From an uncultured Collinsella sp. (GTDB taxonomy: Bacteria > Actinomycetota > Coriobacteriia > Coriobacteriales > Coriobacteriaceae), in contig CAUDQR010000008.1 in NCBI GenBank assembly GCA_958451615.1, positions 1-64,000 of the forward strand: DNA of 64,000 nt, written 5' to 3'. Below the pieces are notes generated by a model. The model ran no database searches, was not told where the DNA came from, and worked only from the letters and a program-made list of their open reading frames with translations. The translations under genes and the position numbers were made by a program. Shown one piece after another: positions 25,129 through 33,028 of the stretch. Within the stretch, counting starts at the first letter, position 1; each line of letters opens with the position of its first letter.

Positions 25129-25477
25129 CGAGAAGAAGGTCAGGGTGACGGTCGAGGCGTGCGGCGAGGTCCGCGCTTTCGAGTGCCGCTGCGCGACGGT
25201 CGCGACCGCCAAAGGGGACGGCTCCGGCGACTCTTGCTTCGTGGGCCCGACCGACATCAGCGACCTGTTCGCGCTCGCCTGCGAGTGCACCGACACGCTC
25301 TGCGCGGCCTTCAGCCAGGCGGGCGTCCCGGACAGGAACGCGCGCAAGCTCGTGCTCATAGCCGCGCTCGGCGCGAACCCCCATGGGCACGCCGACAGCA
25401 TCCAGACCACCGACCTGGACGCGCGCAGGGAGATCCGCGACATGGCTGCGGAGCTGGGCGTCGATGCAGACATCTAG
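25121..25477 (+). CDS. Small early protein, unknown
   Basis: 118 residues. The ATG at 25121 overlaps the ParB-like stop by 8 bp. It has several cysteines (ACGEVRAFECRCATV, FALACECTDTLCAAF) and a helical C-terminus, but no complete metal-binding pattern. It is translationally coupled to its neighbours. Not recognised. Confidence 0.7.
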   Translation: MSSEKKVRVTVEACGEVRAFECRCATVATAKGDGSGDSCFVGPTDISDLFALACECTDTLCAAFSQAGVPDRNARKLVLIAALGANPHGHADSIQTTDLDARREIRDMAAELGVDADI

Positions 25478-26657
25478 CGACCGCCGGGCGGTCGTGCAGC
25501 GCGGGGCGGACGGCAGATGGTTCGCCCGCCCCTACATGGGCACCGACCGCGTGACCGGAAGGCGGATCAGGCCGTACAGGTCGTGGGACGCGGAGCTGAC
25601 GCGCGAGCAGGCCCAGGTCGAGTGCGACAGGTGGGCGGCCACGTTCGACCCGTCGTCGGCCCGGGACAGCTCCAAGCGCCTGTCCTCGATGCTCGAGACG
25701 TACATCTCCGACCCCGTCAACGGCCTGTCCGACAACTCCGTGGCCACGTACCGCAGCGTGGTCAGGACGATGGTGGAGCCGACTATCGGGCGCCTGCCCT
25801 ACGACCAGCTTGAGCCTTGGGACGTGTCGGCCGCCTACCGTATGCTGCTCGCCCCAAGGACGGGCAAGGGGCTGTCGCCCAAGACGTTGCTCAAGATGCA
25901 CGCGCTGCTGAAGGGCGCCTACCGCTCGTGGCAGCCGGCGCTGGGGCGGGACATCATGCTCGACGTCCCCGCGCCCTCGCCCGACCCCGTCGAGCCCTTC
26001 GCGCTGTCCGAGTGCGATACCGACGAGCTGTCCCGCGCGCTGGTCTCCGCCATGTCCTCGCGATCCGCCTCGGGCGCCAACATCTCGCGGCGCACCGAGG
26101 CCATGGCGGTCTACCTCGCCCTCAACACGGGACTGCGCTGCGGGGAGGTCTGCGGGCTGCAGCGCCGAGACTGGCGCCGCGCCCTGCACGACCTGCACGT
26201 CGTGGGACAGGCGGTCGAGCACCCCGAGCTGCACCGGCAGGCCTACACCAAGGGCAGGCGCGTGCGCAACGTGGCGCTCGCCCCGGCGGTGGAGGCGCAG
26301 CTGCAGCGCCACCTGGAGTGGCAGGACACGTGGCTCTCGCGCAAGGGCCCGGCGGCGCTGGTGGTGACCTTCGGGCCGGCAGGCGGCATCGCGCGCCCGT
26401 CCACCGTGACGAGCCGCTTCAAGTCGCTCGTGAGGGACCTGGGGCTGCCGGAGGAGACGGTGTTCCACTCCCTGAGGCACACGCACGCCTCATGGCTGCT
26501 CATGAACGGGTTCGACATGAGGACCATCCAGGAGCGTCTGGGGCACGCGAGCGTCAAGACGACGCTCGACATCTACGGCTCGGTCATGCCGGGCCGCGAC
26601 CAGGCCGCCGCCGCGGCCTTTACCGATTCGATCTGCGGAGGTGATACGGATGAATAA
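25464..26657 (+). CDS. Second tyrosine recombinase, within the early operon
   Basis: A 397-residue recombinase with the full catalytic set: Arg225 (NTGLRCGEV), Lys263 (YTKGRRVRNV), His335 and Arg338 (HSLRHTHAS), His361 (LGHAS) and Tyr371 (DIYGSVMP). The N-terminus has an AP2-like segment (RWFARPYMGTDRVTGRRIRP) and a core-binding domain. It overlaps its upstream and downstream genes and is transcribed rightward with the lytic early genes, away from attL. It is therefore unlikely to be the lysogeny integrase, which is the gene at 18151-19389. Its role may be excision, dimer resolution or inversion. Confidence 0.9.
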   Translation: MQTSSDRRAVVQRGADGRWFARPYMGTDRVTGRRIRPYRSWDAELTREQAQVECDRWAATFDPSSARDSSKRLSSMLETYISDPVNGLSDNSVATYRSVVRTMVEPTIGRLPYDQLEPWDVSAAYRMLLAPRTGKGLSPKTLLKMHALLKGAYRSWQPALGRDIMLDVPAPSPDPVEPFALSECDTDELSRALVSAMSSRSASGANISRRTEAMAVYLALNTGLRCGEVCGLQRRDWRRALHDLHVVGQAVEHPELHRQAYTKGRRVRNVALAPAVEAQLQRHLEWQDTWLSRKGPAALVVTFGPAGGIARPSTVTSRFKSLVRDLGLPEETVFHSLRHTHASWLLMNGFDMRTIQERLGHASVKTTLDIYGSVMPGRDQAAAAAFTDSICGGDTDE

Positions 26658-27321
26658 CTTCAACTTCAACAGGGACTTCTACGAGGGCTGCCGCGCCCTG
26701 GGCGACAGGGAGGGCATGGCGCTCGCGTGGGCGATGCTGCGCTACGGCTACGAGGGCATCGAGCCAAAGCTTAAGCCCACCACCATGGCGGCGTTCACCT
26801 TCGCGAGGGGCCGCATCGACGCCATGGTCAACGGCAGCCTCGGGGGGCAGGCGAGGGCCGCCAAGGCAGGCGGCATCGCAACCACCCAAGGGGGTAGCCA
26901 AGGGGGTGTCCAAGGGGGTAGCCGACCCAGCGGGCGAGGGGGTAGCCAACAGAAAGAGAAGGAGAAGGAGATAGCCCTAGCGGGCTATAGCGCGGCCCGC
27001 CAAGCACCCGATGACTTCGAGCCCCCGTCGGCCGAGGACGTGGAGGCGTACTTCGCCGCCAACTGCCTCCGGGGCGACGCCCGCCAGTTCTTCGACCACT
27101 ACGCCGCGCAGGGGTGGACGCTGCCGAGCGGCCTGCCCGTGACCGACGTGTGGGCGCTCGCCCGCAACTGGAGCCGCAAGCAGGTCGGCTTCGACGCGGA
27201 CCGCAAGGCCCGCGGCGGGCAGACCTCCCAGGAGGTCGAGCGCGCCGCCGTGTGGCAGCCCGTGAAGACCGATGACGAGCTCATAGCCGAGCTCGATCGC
27301 CAGATAGCGGAGGCGTCATGA
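26650..27321 (+). CDS. Putative phage replication-type protein (DUF6291-like N-terminus)
   Basis: 223 residues. The ATG at 26650 overlaps the recombinase stop. The N-terminal ~75 residues (FNRDFYEGCRALGDREGMAL) resemble phage DUF6291/replisome-organiser starts. A Gly/Gln/Ser-rich linker with repeated GGSQGG/GGVQGG follows. The C-terminal domain (FFDHYAAQGWTLPSGLPVTD) has the FY...GW..G..V.DWK-like pattern of phage replication initiators. The position in the early operon agrees. Function is inferred. Confidence 0.65.
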   Translation: MNNFNFNRDFYEGCRALGDREGMALAWAMLRYGYEGIEPKLKPTTMAAFTFARGRIDAMVNGSLGGQARAAKAGGIATTQGGSQGGVQGGSRPSGRGGSQQKEKEKEIALAGYSAARQAPDDFEPPSAEDVEAYFAANCLRGDARQFFDHYAAQGWTLPSGLPVTDVWALARNWSRKQVGFDADRKARGGQTSQEVERAAVWQPVKTDDELIAELDRQIAEAS

Positions 27322-27704
27322 TCACCCTCATGGAGATGCTCAGGAACGAGAAGGCCGACCCCTCACACGGCCGCCCGCTCAGCCTGACGAAGGTCTACAT
27401 GACCAACGTCATGTCGCGGAGGGAGGCCGTGCTGCTGGCCAAGATCCAGAAGCGCGACGCGGCGATTGCGCGCCGGCAGCGCGAGAAGGACCTGTACGAG
27501 GAGATCGCCAAGCTCGCGAAGGGCGAGGACCCGAAGGGCGAGGACCCGAAGGGCGAGGACCCGAAGGGCGGGAAGCCGAAGCGCGGGTGTGCCAATGGTG
27601 TGCCAACGGCGGCGGGGCAGCTGGGGCAGCAGGCGATTTGGTTCCCGCCGCTAGACGGTGGAGACGGCGCCGTCGGGGAGGCTCCCGGCGCAAAGAACAC
27701 CTAA
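27318..27704 (+). CDS. Early phage protein with tandem GEDPK repeat
   Basis: 128 residues, starting with an ATGA overlap to the preceding gene. Residues 30-65 are basic and helical (RREAVLLAKIQKRDAAIARR). Three exact GEDPK units follow, encoded by 15-bp tandem repeats at 27521-27565. The C-terminus is Gly/Pro-rich and probably disordered. Unknown function, perhaps a replication accessory protein given its place behind the initiator-like gene. Confidence 0.65.
   Translation: MITLMEMLRNEKADPSHGRPLSLTKVYMTNVMSRREAVLLAKIQKRDAAIARRQREKDLYEEIAKLAKGEDPKGEDPKGEDPKGGKPKRGCANGVPTAAGQLGQQAIWFPPLDGGDGAVGEAPGAKNT
27521..27565 (+). repeat. Three tandem 15-bp repeats
   Basis: Three exact copies of gggcgaggacccgaa, with a fourth partial unit after them. 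They are inside the preceding CDS and encode GEDPK repeats in frame. Confidence 0.9.
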
Positions 27705-27732
27705 TTCTTTTGAGAAGGAGAGGAGAGAGGTT

Positions 27733-28104
27733 TTGACCGAGATCTCAGCGGTGATGAGGGCCTACCGAGACGCCCTCGACAGGCACCGGATTCCCTGGGC
27801 CGACGACACCTACGACACGAGGCCGGTGGACGGCTACCGGATGCGAATCGAGCGCACCAAGACCATCCTGGACGAGCACGAGGTGAGCGTGATCTGGGGC
27901 TACCAGTGCCTGCCCGTGGACGAGCCCGACGATTCCGCCGGCGACGGCGAGGAGACCGAGGTGAAGGTCCGGACCGTGGGCATAACCGTCGGCTATCCCG
28001 ACTACCTGGAGGTCATGTACGACCCGATCAGCGCGGATCCGTTCGTGGCCGCGCCCGGCGACATCCTCGCGGAGGTCTTCGGCGTGAGGGGTGAGTCGCG
28101 ATGA
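27733..28104 (+). CDS. Early phage protein, unknown
   Basis: 123 residues. TTG at 27733 is preferred because a purine-rich RBS (aaggagaggagag) precedes it; ATG 27754 is an alternative. The protein is acidic, with WGYQCLPVDEPDD and VGYPDYLEVMYDPISA stretches. No family is recognised. It overlaps the next gene by an ATGA junction. Confidence 0.65.
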   Translation: MTEISAVMRAYRDALDRHRIPWADDTYDTRPVDGYRMRIERTKTILDEHEVSVIWGYQCLPVDEPDDSAGDGEETEVKVRTVGITVGYPDYLEVMYDPISADPFVAAPGDILAEVFGVRGESR

Positions 28105-28307
28105 GCTACGTGTGCGGACCCGCCGACTGGATCGACCTCGCCGTCGGCAGGCTCGAGGACGCGAAGAGGTCGCTCGGGGAGTGCGACAGGCTGCGACAGG
28201 GGTGCGACATCTGCGATGAGCTGCGCCAGGCGAGGAGATGCCTCAACAAGGCGCTGATCATGGTCGCGGAGGAGAAGGAGATCGTGAAGGAATGGAGCGG
28301 GAAATGA
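28101..28307 (+). CDS. Small helical protein, unknown
   Basis: 68 residues, starting inside the previous stop. Two Cys pairs (GECDRLRQGCDICDEL and a later Cys) lie in a helical, charged protein. It overlaps the next gene. Not recognised. Confidence 0.65.
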   Translation: MSYVCGPADWIDLAVGRLEDAKRSLGECDRLRQGCDICDELRQARRCLNKALIMVAEEKEIVKEWSGK

Positions 28308-28876
28308 GAGATAGGAACGAGTGGTTCAAGGAGGCCAAGGGAGCCCTGCGGCATCTCGAAATCGAGGCTGTGGAAAACCCCTTCGCGTGGCCGACTGTCG
28401 CGTGCGTCGCAGATGGGGAGGATGTCCTGCATGCACTTGGGCTTCATCCGTCTCGTGATGTCGGCGGCATAGTAAACGTCGATGAGAGCGAGGTCCTCGA
28501 GCTCGCCGAGCTCATCAGCCCCGAGCCCGTCACGGGCTCCACGTCGGACGGGTACCACACGTTCGACGAGCTCTACCACCACCGGGCGGTGCTGTTCTCG
28601 GTGATCGTGGCCATGTTCCGCGGGCGCTCGTGGAAGTCGCTCCACCACCATGACGGGACGATGTACGACGGCATGTTCATCGTGGGCATCGACACGCCCG
28701 CCGGCCCCGCCACCTACCACTACGACGTCGAGCCTTACTGGGACATGTTCCCGTGCAGGGTGCTCGACCGAGCGCCCGAGTGGGACGGCCACACGCCCGA
28801 CGACGCCATCGAGCGCATCGGCACCCTGCGGGACCTCCTGCAGGCGGAGGTCCACGAGAAAGGAGTGGACGAGTGA
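28304..28876 (+). CDS. Phage protein with WDGHTPDD motif, unknown
   Basis: 190 residues. The start is placed at ATG 28304, overlapping the previous stop; ATG 28292 is also possible. The C-terminal half (HHDGTMYDGMFIVGIDTPAG, YHYDVEPYWDMFP, then EWDGHTPDDAIERI) is His/Asp/Tyr-rich. It looks like a conserved phage domain whose biochemical role is not known to me. The N-terminal half may be a separate domain. Confidence 0.7.
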   Translation: MRDRNEWFKEAKGALRHLEIEAVENPFAWPTVACVADGEDVLHALGLHPSRDVGGIVNVDESEVLELAELISPEPVTGSTSDGYHTFDELYHHRAVLFSVIVAMFRGRSWKSLHHHDGTMYDGMFIVGIDTPAGPATYHYDVEPYWDMFPCRVLDRAPEWDGHTPDDAIERIGTLRDLLQAEVHEKGVDE

Positions 28877-29313
28877 TGGGGGAACGTCTCGTGGCCGACA
28901 GCGTGATGACACCGGACGGGGATGTGGTACTGCCGGGCCCTGTCGACAAGGACGGGCATCGCGTGCCGTTTGATACCACAGATCTGTACGGTCCTCGCGG
29001 GGAGCATTACAAGGTCAGGTTCTTCGCGCGCCTCCCACACATGGACAGTTGGCTTATTAGCTACGCGTTCAACAATGACCTGATTGCCGTCTCATCGCTG
29101 TATCTCAAAGCGCCCGACAGCTGGAAGAAGCTGCTGGAGGACCTGGATGAAGGGGCGAACCATTCCGAGTACTCGCCCTGCTTCTACTTCCGGAAGGACA
29201 TGTGCGATTGCTCCTCATGCGAGGCGGACCGTTACTCCAACTGCGATCAACCCGCTTTCAAGGACATTGCATCCCGCATCCGCAAGCTGAGGGGTGAGGG
29301 CGATGCTGACTAG
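28876..29313 (+). CDS. Early phage protein, paralogue A
   Basis: 145 residues. The ATG overlaps the preceding TGA. The N-terminus (SVMTPDGDVVLPGPVDKDGH) closely matches that of the gene at 29644-30132 (SMTPDWELVPLGPVDKEGNR), so the pair arose by duplication. A C-terminal Cys cluster (DMCDCSSCEADRYSNCDQ) could bind metal. Function unknown. The genes alternate with an unrelated one (29303-29644). Confidence 0.7.
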   Translation: MGERLVADSVMTPDGDVVLPGPVDKDGHRVPFDTTDLYGPRGEHYKVRFFARLPHMDSWLISYAFNNDLIAVSSLYLKAPDSWKKLLEDLDEGANHSEYSPCFYFRKDMCDCSSCEADRYSNCDQPAFKDIASRIRKLRGEGDAD

Positions 29314-29644
29314 GGACCTGACGCCGTGCTTCGTGCAGGACTTCGGCTTGGGCTCGAGGACGGGCTACGAGAAGGCCCTGCTGGTCGGGCTGTTCGACAG
29401 GACGTTCACGTGCCTCGACCGCCGCATCTCCGCGACCGACGAGGCCGCGGGGCCGACCCGCAGGCCGGTGGCGGTCGTCATGCGCAGAGACGGGCGGCTG
29501 CAGGAGGTCGACCCGTGGAAGGTCGTAATCGACGACTCGGAAGAGGTCTTCGAGATGTACTCGTGGATGTGGGACGAGGAGAGCGTCGTGTGCGAGCAGC
29601 TCGGGCTGGCGGAGATCAAGGCAGAGAATGGTGGTGACGAGTGA
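29303..29644 (+). CDS. Early phage protein, unknown
   Basis: 113 residues. ATG 29303 overlaps the previous stop, with a GGGTGAGGG RBS. Acidic C-terminus (FEMYSWMWDEESVVCEQLG). No recognised motif. It separates the two paralogues. Confidence 0.65.
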   Translation: MLTRDLTPCFVQDFGLGSRTGYEKALLVGLFDRTFTCLDRRISATDEAAGPTRRPVAVVMRRDGRLQEVDPWKVVIDDSEEVFEMYSWMWDEESVVCEQLGLAEIKAENGGDE

Positions 29645-30132
29645 TGGGGGAACATTTCATAGTCGATAACTCCATGACGCCAGACTGGGAATTGGTGCCG
29701 TTGGGCCCCGTCGATAAGGAGGGGAACCGCGTCCCGCTTGATACCGAGGTTCTATACGACGAGGACGGGTGCGTCATAAGAGTGGAGTCGTACAGGTTCT
29801 CGACCTGGTCTAAGCGGTGGACTGCGGACGTTTATATCGCCGACCAGGGCATGGAAGTGTACGTCGACAGCTACTACCTCCATCGTCCCGACAGCTACGA
29901 GAGGGTGCTGGAGGACCTCTATGAGGCCGTTCAACAAGGCGTGCGCAGCGGGCGTCCTTACTGTGTTTACAACGTTGCCAGGGGCCTGTGTCGTGGACAT
30001 GAGGACAAGGACGGGAAGTGCAAGCTCGTTGGATTTGCCGACGCCTGCACCCTCACGATGACTGGCGACATCTGGAGCCGTGTTGAACGTCTATGCAAGG
30101 GTGATGGTGAGAAGGATGGGAGCGAGAAGTGA
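29644..30132 (+). CDS. Early phage protein, paralogue B
   Basis: 162 residues. The N-terminal 35 residues align with paralogue A (28876-29313), including GPVDK.G.RVP.DT..LY. The middle has diverged, and the C-terminus again has scattered Cys/His (YCVYNVARGLCRGHEDKDGK). The stop overlaps the next GTG start. Unknown function. Confidence 0.7.
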   Translation: MGEHFIVDNSMTPDWELVPLGPVDKEGNRVPLDTEVLYDEDGCVIRVESYRFSTWSKRWTADVYIADQGMEVYVDSYYLHRPDSYERVLEDLYEAVQQGVRSGRPYCVYNVARGLCRGHEDKDGKCKLVGFADACTLTMTGDIWSRVERLCKGDGEKDGSEK

Positions 30133-30494
30133 GTGAAGTGCCAAAGATGTACACCTGCTCTTGGTGCGGGAAGCCGACTCCGAACTATAGGGAGTACTCG
30201 CATCCGATGGCTGGCATTCTCGGAGAGTCGGGGTACTCGATATGTGACGAGTGCCTAAGGAAGGCCCGTATCGAGAGGGAATGGGAGAACGAGCAGTGCG
30301 CTGAGGAACGCCTGACCTGCCCCTACTGCGAGAGTTCCATCGATGACCCGTGGTATTACGACGAGGACGATGAAGAGGTTGAGTGCCCTGAGTGCAAGCG
30401 CACGTTCGAGCTAGAGATTGCCACCGTGCGCACGTATAGGACGAAACGCCGTATCGAGGACATGCCCGACGGCTGGAATGGGGGCGAGCTTTAA
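30129..30494 (+). CDS. Zinc-ribbon protein
   Basis: 121 residues from a GTG that overlaps the previous stop. Three Cys pairs are visible: CSWCGKP near the N-terminus, CDEC, then CPYC and CPECKRTFEL. These suggest two zinc ribbons of a nucleic-acid-binding or regulatory protein. Function unknown beyond metal binding. Confidence 0.7.
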   Translation: MSEVPKMYTCSWCGKPTPNYREYSHPMAGILGESGYSICDECLRKARIEREWENEQCAEERLTCPYCESSIDDPWYYDEDDEEVECPECKRTFELEIATVRTYRTKRRIEDMPDGWNGGEL

Positions 30495-30676
30495 TGAGCC
30501 GAGATTTCATTGAGCTATACGACGACGATGGCTACAGGTACGTCGTCAACATGGACAAGATCTCATTCGTCAACGTCGCAGGCAGAAAGGTCTGGGCTGG
30601 TGAGGCGGCCACGCTCGAAATATGCGATGAGAGCATGGAGCGTCTTTTAAGCAGGCTGGTAGGTGAGGGCGAATGA
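30494..30676 (+). CDS. Small acidic protein
   Basis: 60 residues, ATG directly following the previous stop. It has a PH-like beta pattern (FIELYDDDGYRYVVNMDKIS) and a helical end. No family assigned. Confidence 0.6.
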   Translation: MSRDFIELYDDDGYRYVVNMDKISFVNVAGRKVWAGEAATLEICDESMERLLSRLVGEGE

Positions 30677-31173
30677 GCCGCAGGGATGTGACCGAAGAGC
30701 TGTCCGAGAAGGTGGAGAAGAAGCTCCGCAGGCAGTTCGCCCTCGTCGCGCGGGAGGTATGGGTGGACCCCGACCACAGGGTCGACTTCATGGCATTTTC
30801 TCCGGGCGTCGGAGGACGAAACATGAAGCTCGAGCACGGGCGGTTCGTGTTCGTTGAGGTCAAGTCTTGCATGGCGGACTTCAAGAGCGGCCACGGCCTC
30901 ACGTTCCGAGGCGACGATAACTGGCTTGTGTGCCCTCGCGACCTTGCTGACGAGCTGCACGACAAGATGCTCCTGCCGTTGGGCGTGCAAGTCTACTGCC
31001 CCGACAGCGGAGGCTCCCTTCGGCTGAGATACGACCTTAGTATGCGAGGTACAGGAAGTTTGAGAGAAGATTCGACGCTCTGCCTGCTCTGGGCGATGCT
31101 GATGGACTCGTACTCGAGATGGCGCACGACGGGAGATGTTTTCAGAGAGACGGGAGAGAACTGTGACCTTTAA
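30673..31173 (+). CDS. MmcB-like PD-(D/E)XK nuclease
   Basis: 166 residues. The active-site pattern is Asp38 (HRVDFMAF), then Glu62-Val-Lys64 (FVFVEVKSCMADF), the PD-(D/E)XK signature in the spacing used by MmcB-type DNA-repair nucleases. It is followed by DNWLVCPRDLADEL, typical of the family. It probably cuts or repairs phage DNA, or degrades host DNA. It is part of the overlapping early operon. Confidence 0.8.
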   Translation: MSRRDVTEELSEKVEKKLRRQFALVAREVWVDPDHRVDFMAFSPGVGGRNMKLEHGRFVFVEVKSCMADFKSGHGLTFRGDDNWLVCPRDLADELHDKMLLPLGVQVYCPDSGGSLRLRYDLSMRGTGSLREDSTLCLLWAMLMDSYSRWRTTGDVFRETGENCDL

Positions 31174-31378
31174 CGATGCCGAGTTCAAGGCGTGCCCCAA
31201 GTGCGGGGCGGAGCCCAAGGTGGAGGATGTGCGAGAGCGTTCCCTGACCAAGCCCAACGTGCTGAGCGTCAGGTGCCCCGCCTGCGGGATGTCGAACAGC
31301 GTCGCGTGGGGGAGCATGGACCTGCCGCCGTTCCGCCAGGCGGTGGCCATGCTCGCGGACAGTTGGAACAGCCGGTGA
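31163..31378 (+). CDS. Lar-like zinc ribbon protein
   Basis: 71 residues from GTG 31163, overlapping the nuclease stop. CPKCGAEPKV and VRCPACGMSN form a four-Cys ribbon, and the C-terminus ends SWNSR, the pattern of Lar/restriction-alleviation-type phage proteins. Lar of Rac prophage modulates type I restriction. That role is only suggested here. Confidence 0.7.
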   Translation: MTFNDAEFKACPKCGAEPKVEDVRERSLTKPNVLSVRCPACGMSNSVAWGSMDLPPFRQAVAMLADSWNSR

Positions 31379-31587
31379 TCCGCTCGGCGATCGACTTGTT
31401 CCGCGCAACCGCCTGGCGCACGGTGCCCGATCTGGTGTCGGGTCCCGCGCGCCGGGCGCTCACGCACGGTCGGGCGGACGCGCCGCGGGTGACGTCGGCG
31501 CAGATCGGGGAGACGGAGCGGAGGGCGCGGGCGCTGGAGCGCGACCGGGCCCGCGCGCTCAAGAGGTCGAGGAAGGCTAACCGATGA
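31375..31587 (+). CDS. Small Arg-rich protein
   Basis: 70 residues from a GTG overlapping the prior stop. A basic helical C-terminus (RRARALERDRARALKRSRKA) could bind nucleic acid. Not recognised. Confidence 0.5.
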   Translation: MIRSAIDLFRATAWRTVPDLVSGPARRALTHGRADAPRVTSAQIGETERRARALERDRARALKRSRKANR

Positions 31588-31688
31588 GAGTTTTCGAGAG
31601 GCTGCGGCGGATGCTCGCCGAGAACCGCCGCGTGCGCAAGAGCATCGAGACGCGCCTCGCACGCAGGTGCAGGAGGTCGACGAGATGA
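31584..31688 (+). CDS. 34-residue basic mini-protein
   Basis: Starts at an ATGA junction with the previous gene and ends in an ATGA junction with the next one. It is Arg-rich and helical (MRVFERLRRMLAENRRVRKS). The position in an unbroken chain of overlaps is the main support. Confidence 0.5.
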   Translation: MRVFERLRRMLAENRRVRKSIETRLARRCRRSTR

Positions 31689-31933
31689 CCGTGATGTGGG
31701 ACGTGCAGGAGAGGAACTGCGCGGTCTGCGGGAGGGTCTTCATCCCGAAGGCGCCCCACGCCAAGTACTGCTCGGAGGCGTGCCGGCGCGAGCACGACCT
31801 GCGCCGCGTGAAGGAGGCCCGCCGCAAGGGCGCCAAGCCGAAGCTCGACAGGGTCGACCGCTATTTGGCAGGCTCGGGCGCGGTGCACGACGAGATCATG
31901 GCCATGCGGCGCGAGGTCGCGATGAGATATTGA
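31685..31933 (+). CDS. Zinc-finger protein, last gene of early operon
   Basis: 82 residues from ATG 31685. CAVCGRVFIPKAPHAKYCSE with a following Cys forms a treble-clef-like zinc site (two Cys pairs). A basic helix follows (RRVKEARRKGAKPKL). It is probably DNA- or RNA-binding. It ends before a promoter-like site and a terminator. Confidence 0.7.
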   Translation: MTVMWDVQERNCAVCGRVFIPKAPHAKYCSEACRREHDLRRVKEARRKGAKPKLDRVDRYLAGSGAVHDEIMAMRREVAMRY

Positions 31934-31956
31934 GTTTCCGCAGGTAGATATATAAT
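31930..31956 (+). promoter_or_regulatory. Promoter-like TTGAGT-N15-TATAAT
   Basis: TTGAGT (31930-31935) and a perfect TATAAT (31951-31956). The start would fall inside the following hairpin, so the leader of the late regulator gene may be attenuated. Confidence 0.5.
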
Positions 31957-31959
31957 TAA

Positions 31960-31990
31960 GGCCGCTGGCGTTGGAGCGCCGGCGGCCTTT
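31960..31990 (+). terminator. Early operon terminator
   Basis: ggccgctggcg (31960-31970) pairs with cgccggcggcc (31977-31987), followed by TTT. It lies between the early operon and the late regulator gene. Confidence 0.7.
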
Positions 31991-32052
31991 GGCAAAGACG
32001 CCTCCCGGCATCCTCTATGTGGCGTAGAGCATGGTACCACGCGGGAGGTCAC

Positions 32053-32505
32053 ATGGATGCACGGGAATATCTGGAGACTGTACGGGCCGCCCAGCGCGGC
32101 ATCGACCGCAGGCTGGCGGTCATCCAGTCGATGCAGGCGCGCGAGCAGGTGCGCGCCCAGCGCTACGACGCCGTGGGCAAGGGCGCGCACGGCACGGACT
32201 TCATGCGCTCGACGGACGACCGCATAGACTACGAGCGCCGCAGCGGCGCGGAGCTGTCCGAGCTCCGGCACGAGGTGGAGCGTGGGCGCGAGCTCTGCGC
32301 GGGCGTGCGCTCGGCCAACCCAGGCAAGCGCTGGGGCGACGTGCTGGAGCTGCGCTACTGCGAGGACCGCACCCTGCAGGAGATCGCGGGGACACTGGGG
32401 GTGTCGGTGAGGTCGGTGCATTCAGATATGTCATCGGCCCTGGACTGGGTCGATATGGTGGGCATCGCCACCGCAAGGGCTGGCGTGGGCCGTGCGGCAA
32501 TATAA
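32053..32505 (+). CDS. Late transcription regulator, sigma-region-4/ArpU-like
   Basis: 150 residues with RBS cgggagg. The N-terminal two thirds are coiled and charged. The C-terminal part has a sigma-70 region-4-type HTH (YCEDRTLQEIAGTLGVSVRS) followed by VHSDMSSALDWV. Phage proteins of this form (ArpU/RinA/DUF1492 type) switch on the late genes. It is followed at once by a terminator, the 10-bp repeat array and the packaging genes, which fits that role. Confidence 0.8.
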   Translation: MDAREYLETVRAAQRGIDRRLAVIQSMQAREQVRAQRYDAVGKGAHGTDFMRSTDDRIDYERRSGAELSELRHEVERGRELCAGVRSANPGKRWGDVLELRYCEDRTLQEIAGTLGVSVRSVHSDMSSALDWVDMVGIATARAGVGRAAI

Positions 32506-32533
32506 TTGGATGGCTGGTTCGTGTCAGCATGTC

Positions 32534-32566
32534 GGCCCCGATCGCCATGTGCGGTCGGGGCCTTTT
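32534..32566 (+). terminator. Terminator after late regulator
   Basis: A 12-bp stem (ggccccgatcgc / gcggtcggggcc, one wobble) followed by TTTT. Confidence 0.85.
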
Positions 32567-32580
32567 GTCTTTATGGGACT

Positions 32581-32664
32581 GCATGCAATTGCAGACGATT
32601 GCACACTTCTGCAGACAATTGCAGATAGTTGCAGACGATTGCACACAATTGCAGACCGTTGCAG
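32581..32664. repeat. 10-bp phased repeat array (about 8 units)
   Basis: From 32581 the sequence falls into consecutive 10-nt blocks beginning gca: consensus GCAGACaATT with variants (gcacacttct, gcagatagtt, gcagaccgtt). The period equals one DNA helical turn, so each TTGCA lies on the same face. It directly precedes an extended -10-like GGGATATAAC (32674-32683) without a matching -35. It is likely an activator-binding array for the late promoter. Confidence 0.8.
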
Positions 32665-32815
32665 GTTTCTTCTGGGATATAACTAGGGTGTCGATTCGCA
32701 GCGCCGCCCGCGCGGTGTGCGGGTCGGATGTGCGTGGAAGCACAGATGAGTGGCCGGAGTTCCCTTCAGCAGTTCAGGGACTCCGGCCTTTCTATTGCGT
32801 TTAATTCAATAGGGG

Positions 32816-33025
32816 ATGATGCCCGTGGTCAGCCGAGAGTACATCGCGCGATCCGCCCGCCGCCACGACACGGTCATGGCGTGGGCGTTCCGCCGCGCCC
32901 TGGGGGTCACGGCGGCGCCGCGCCGCCGACCTGGGGGTGCCGGGGGCGTGCGCCTGGAGGCGCTGCGCTACGGGGGCATCGAGGCGTGCATGTCCAACCG
33001 AGGGCGCTCCCCGGTGGAGTGGTAG
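32816..33025 (+). CDS. Small basic protein, uncertain
   Basis: 69 residues starting at two adjacent ATG codons with a GGGG RBS. It is Arg-rich and ends 3 bp before the HNH gene. Nothing is recognised. It may be a real leader gene of the late operon. Confidence 0.45.
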   Translation: MMPVVSREYIARSARRHDTVMAWAFRRALGVTAAPRRRPGGAGGVRLEALRYGGIEACMSNRGRSPVEW

Positions 33026-33028
33026 GGG

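Noticed and set aside
32581..32664. 10-bp array as a CRISPR array
   Set aside because: The units are contiguous with no spacers and are far too short. There are no cas genes.
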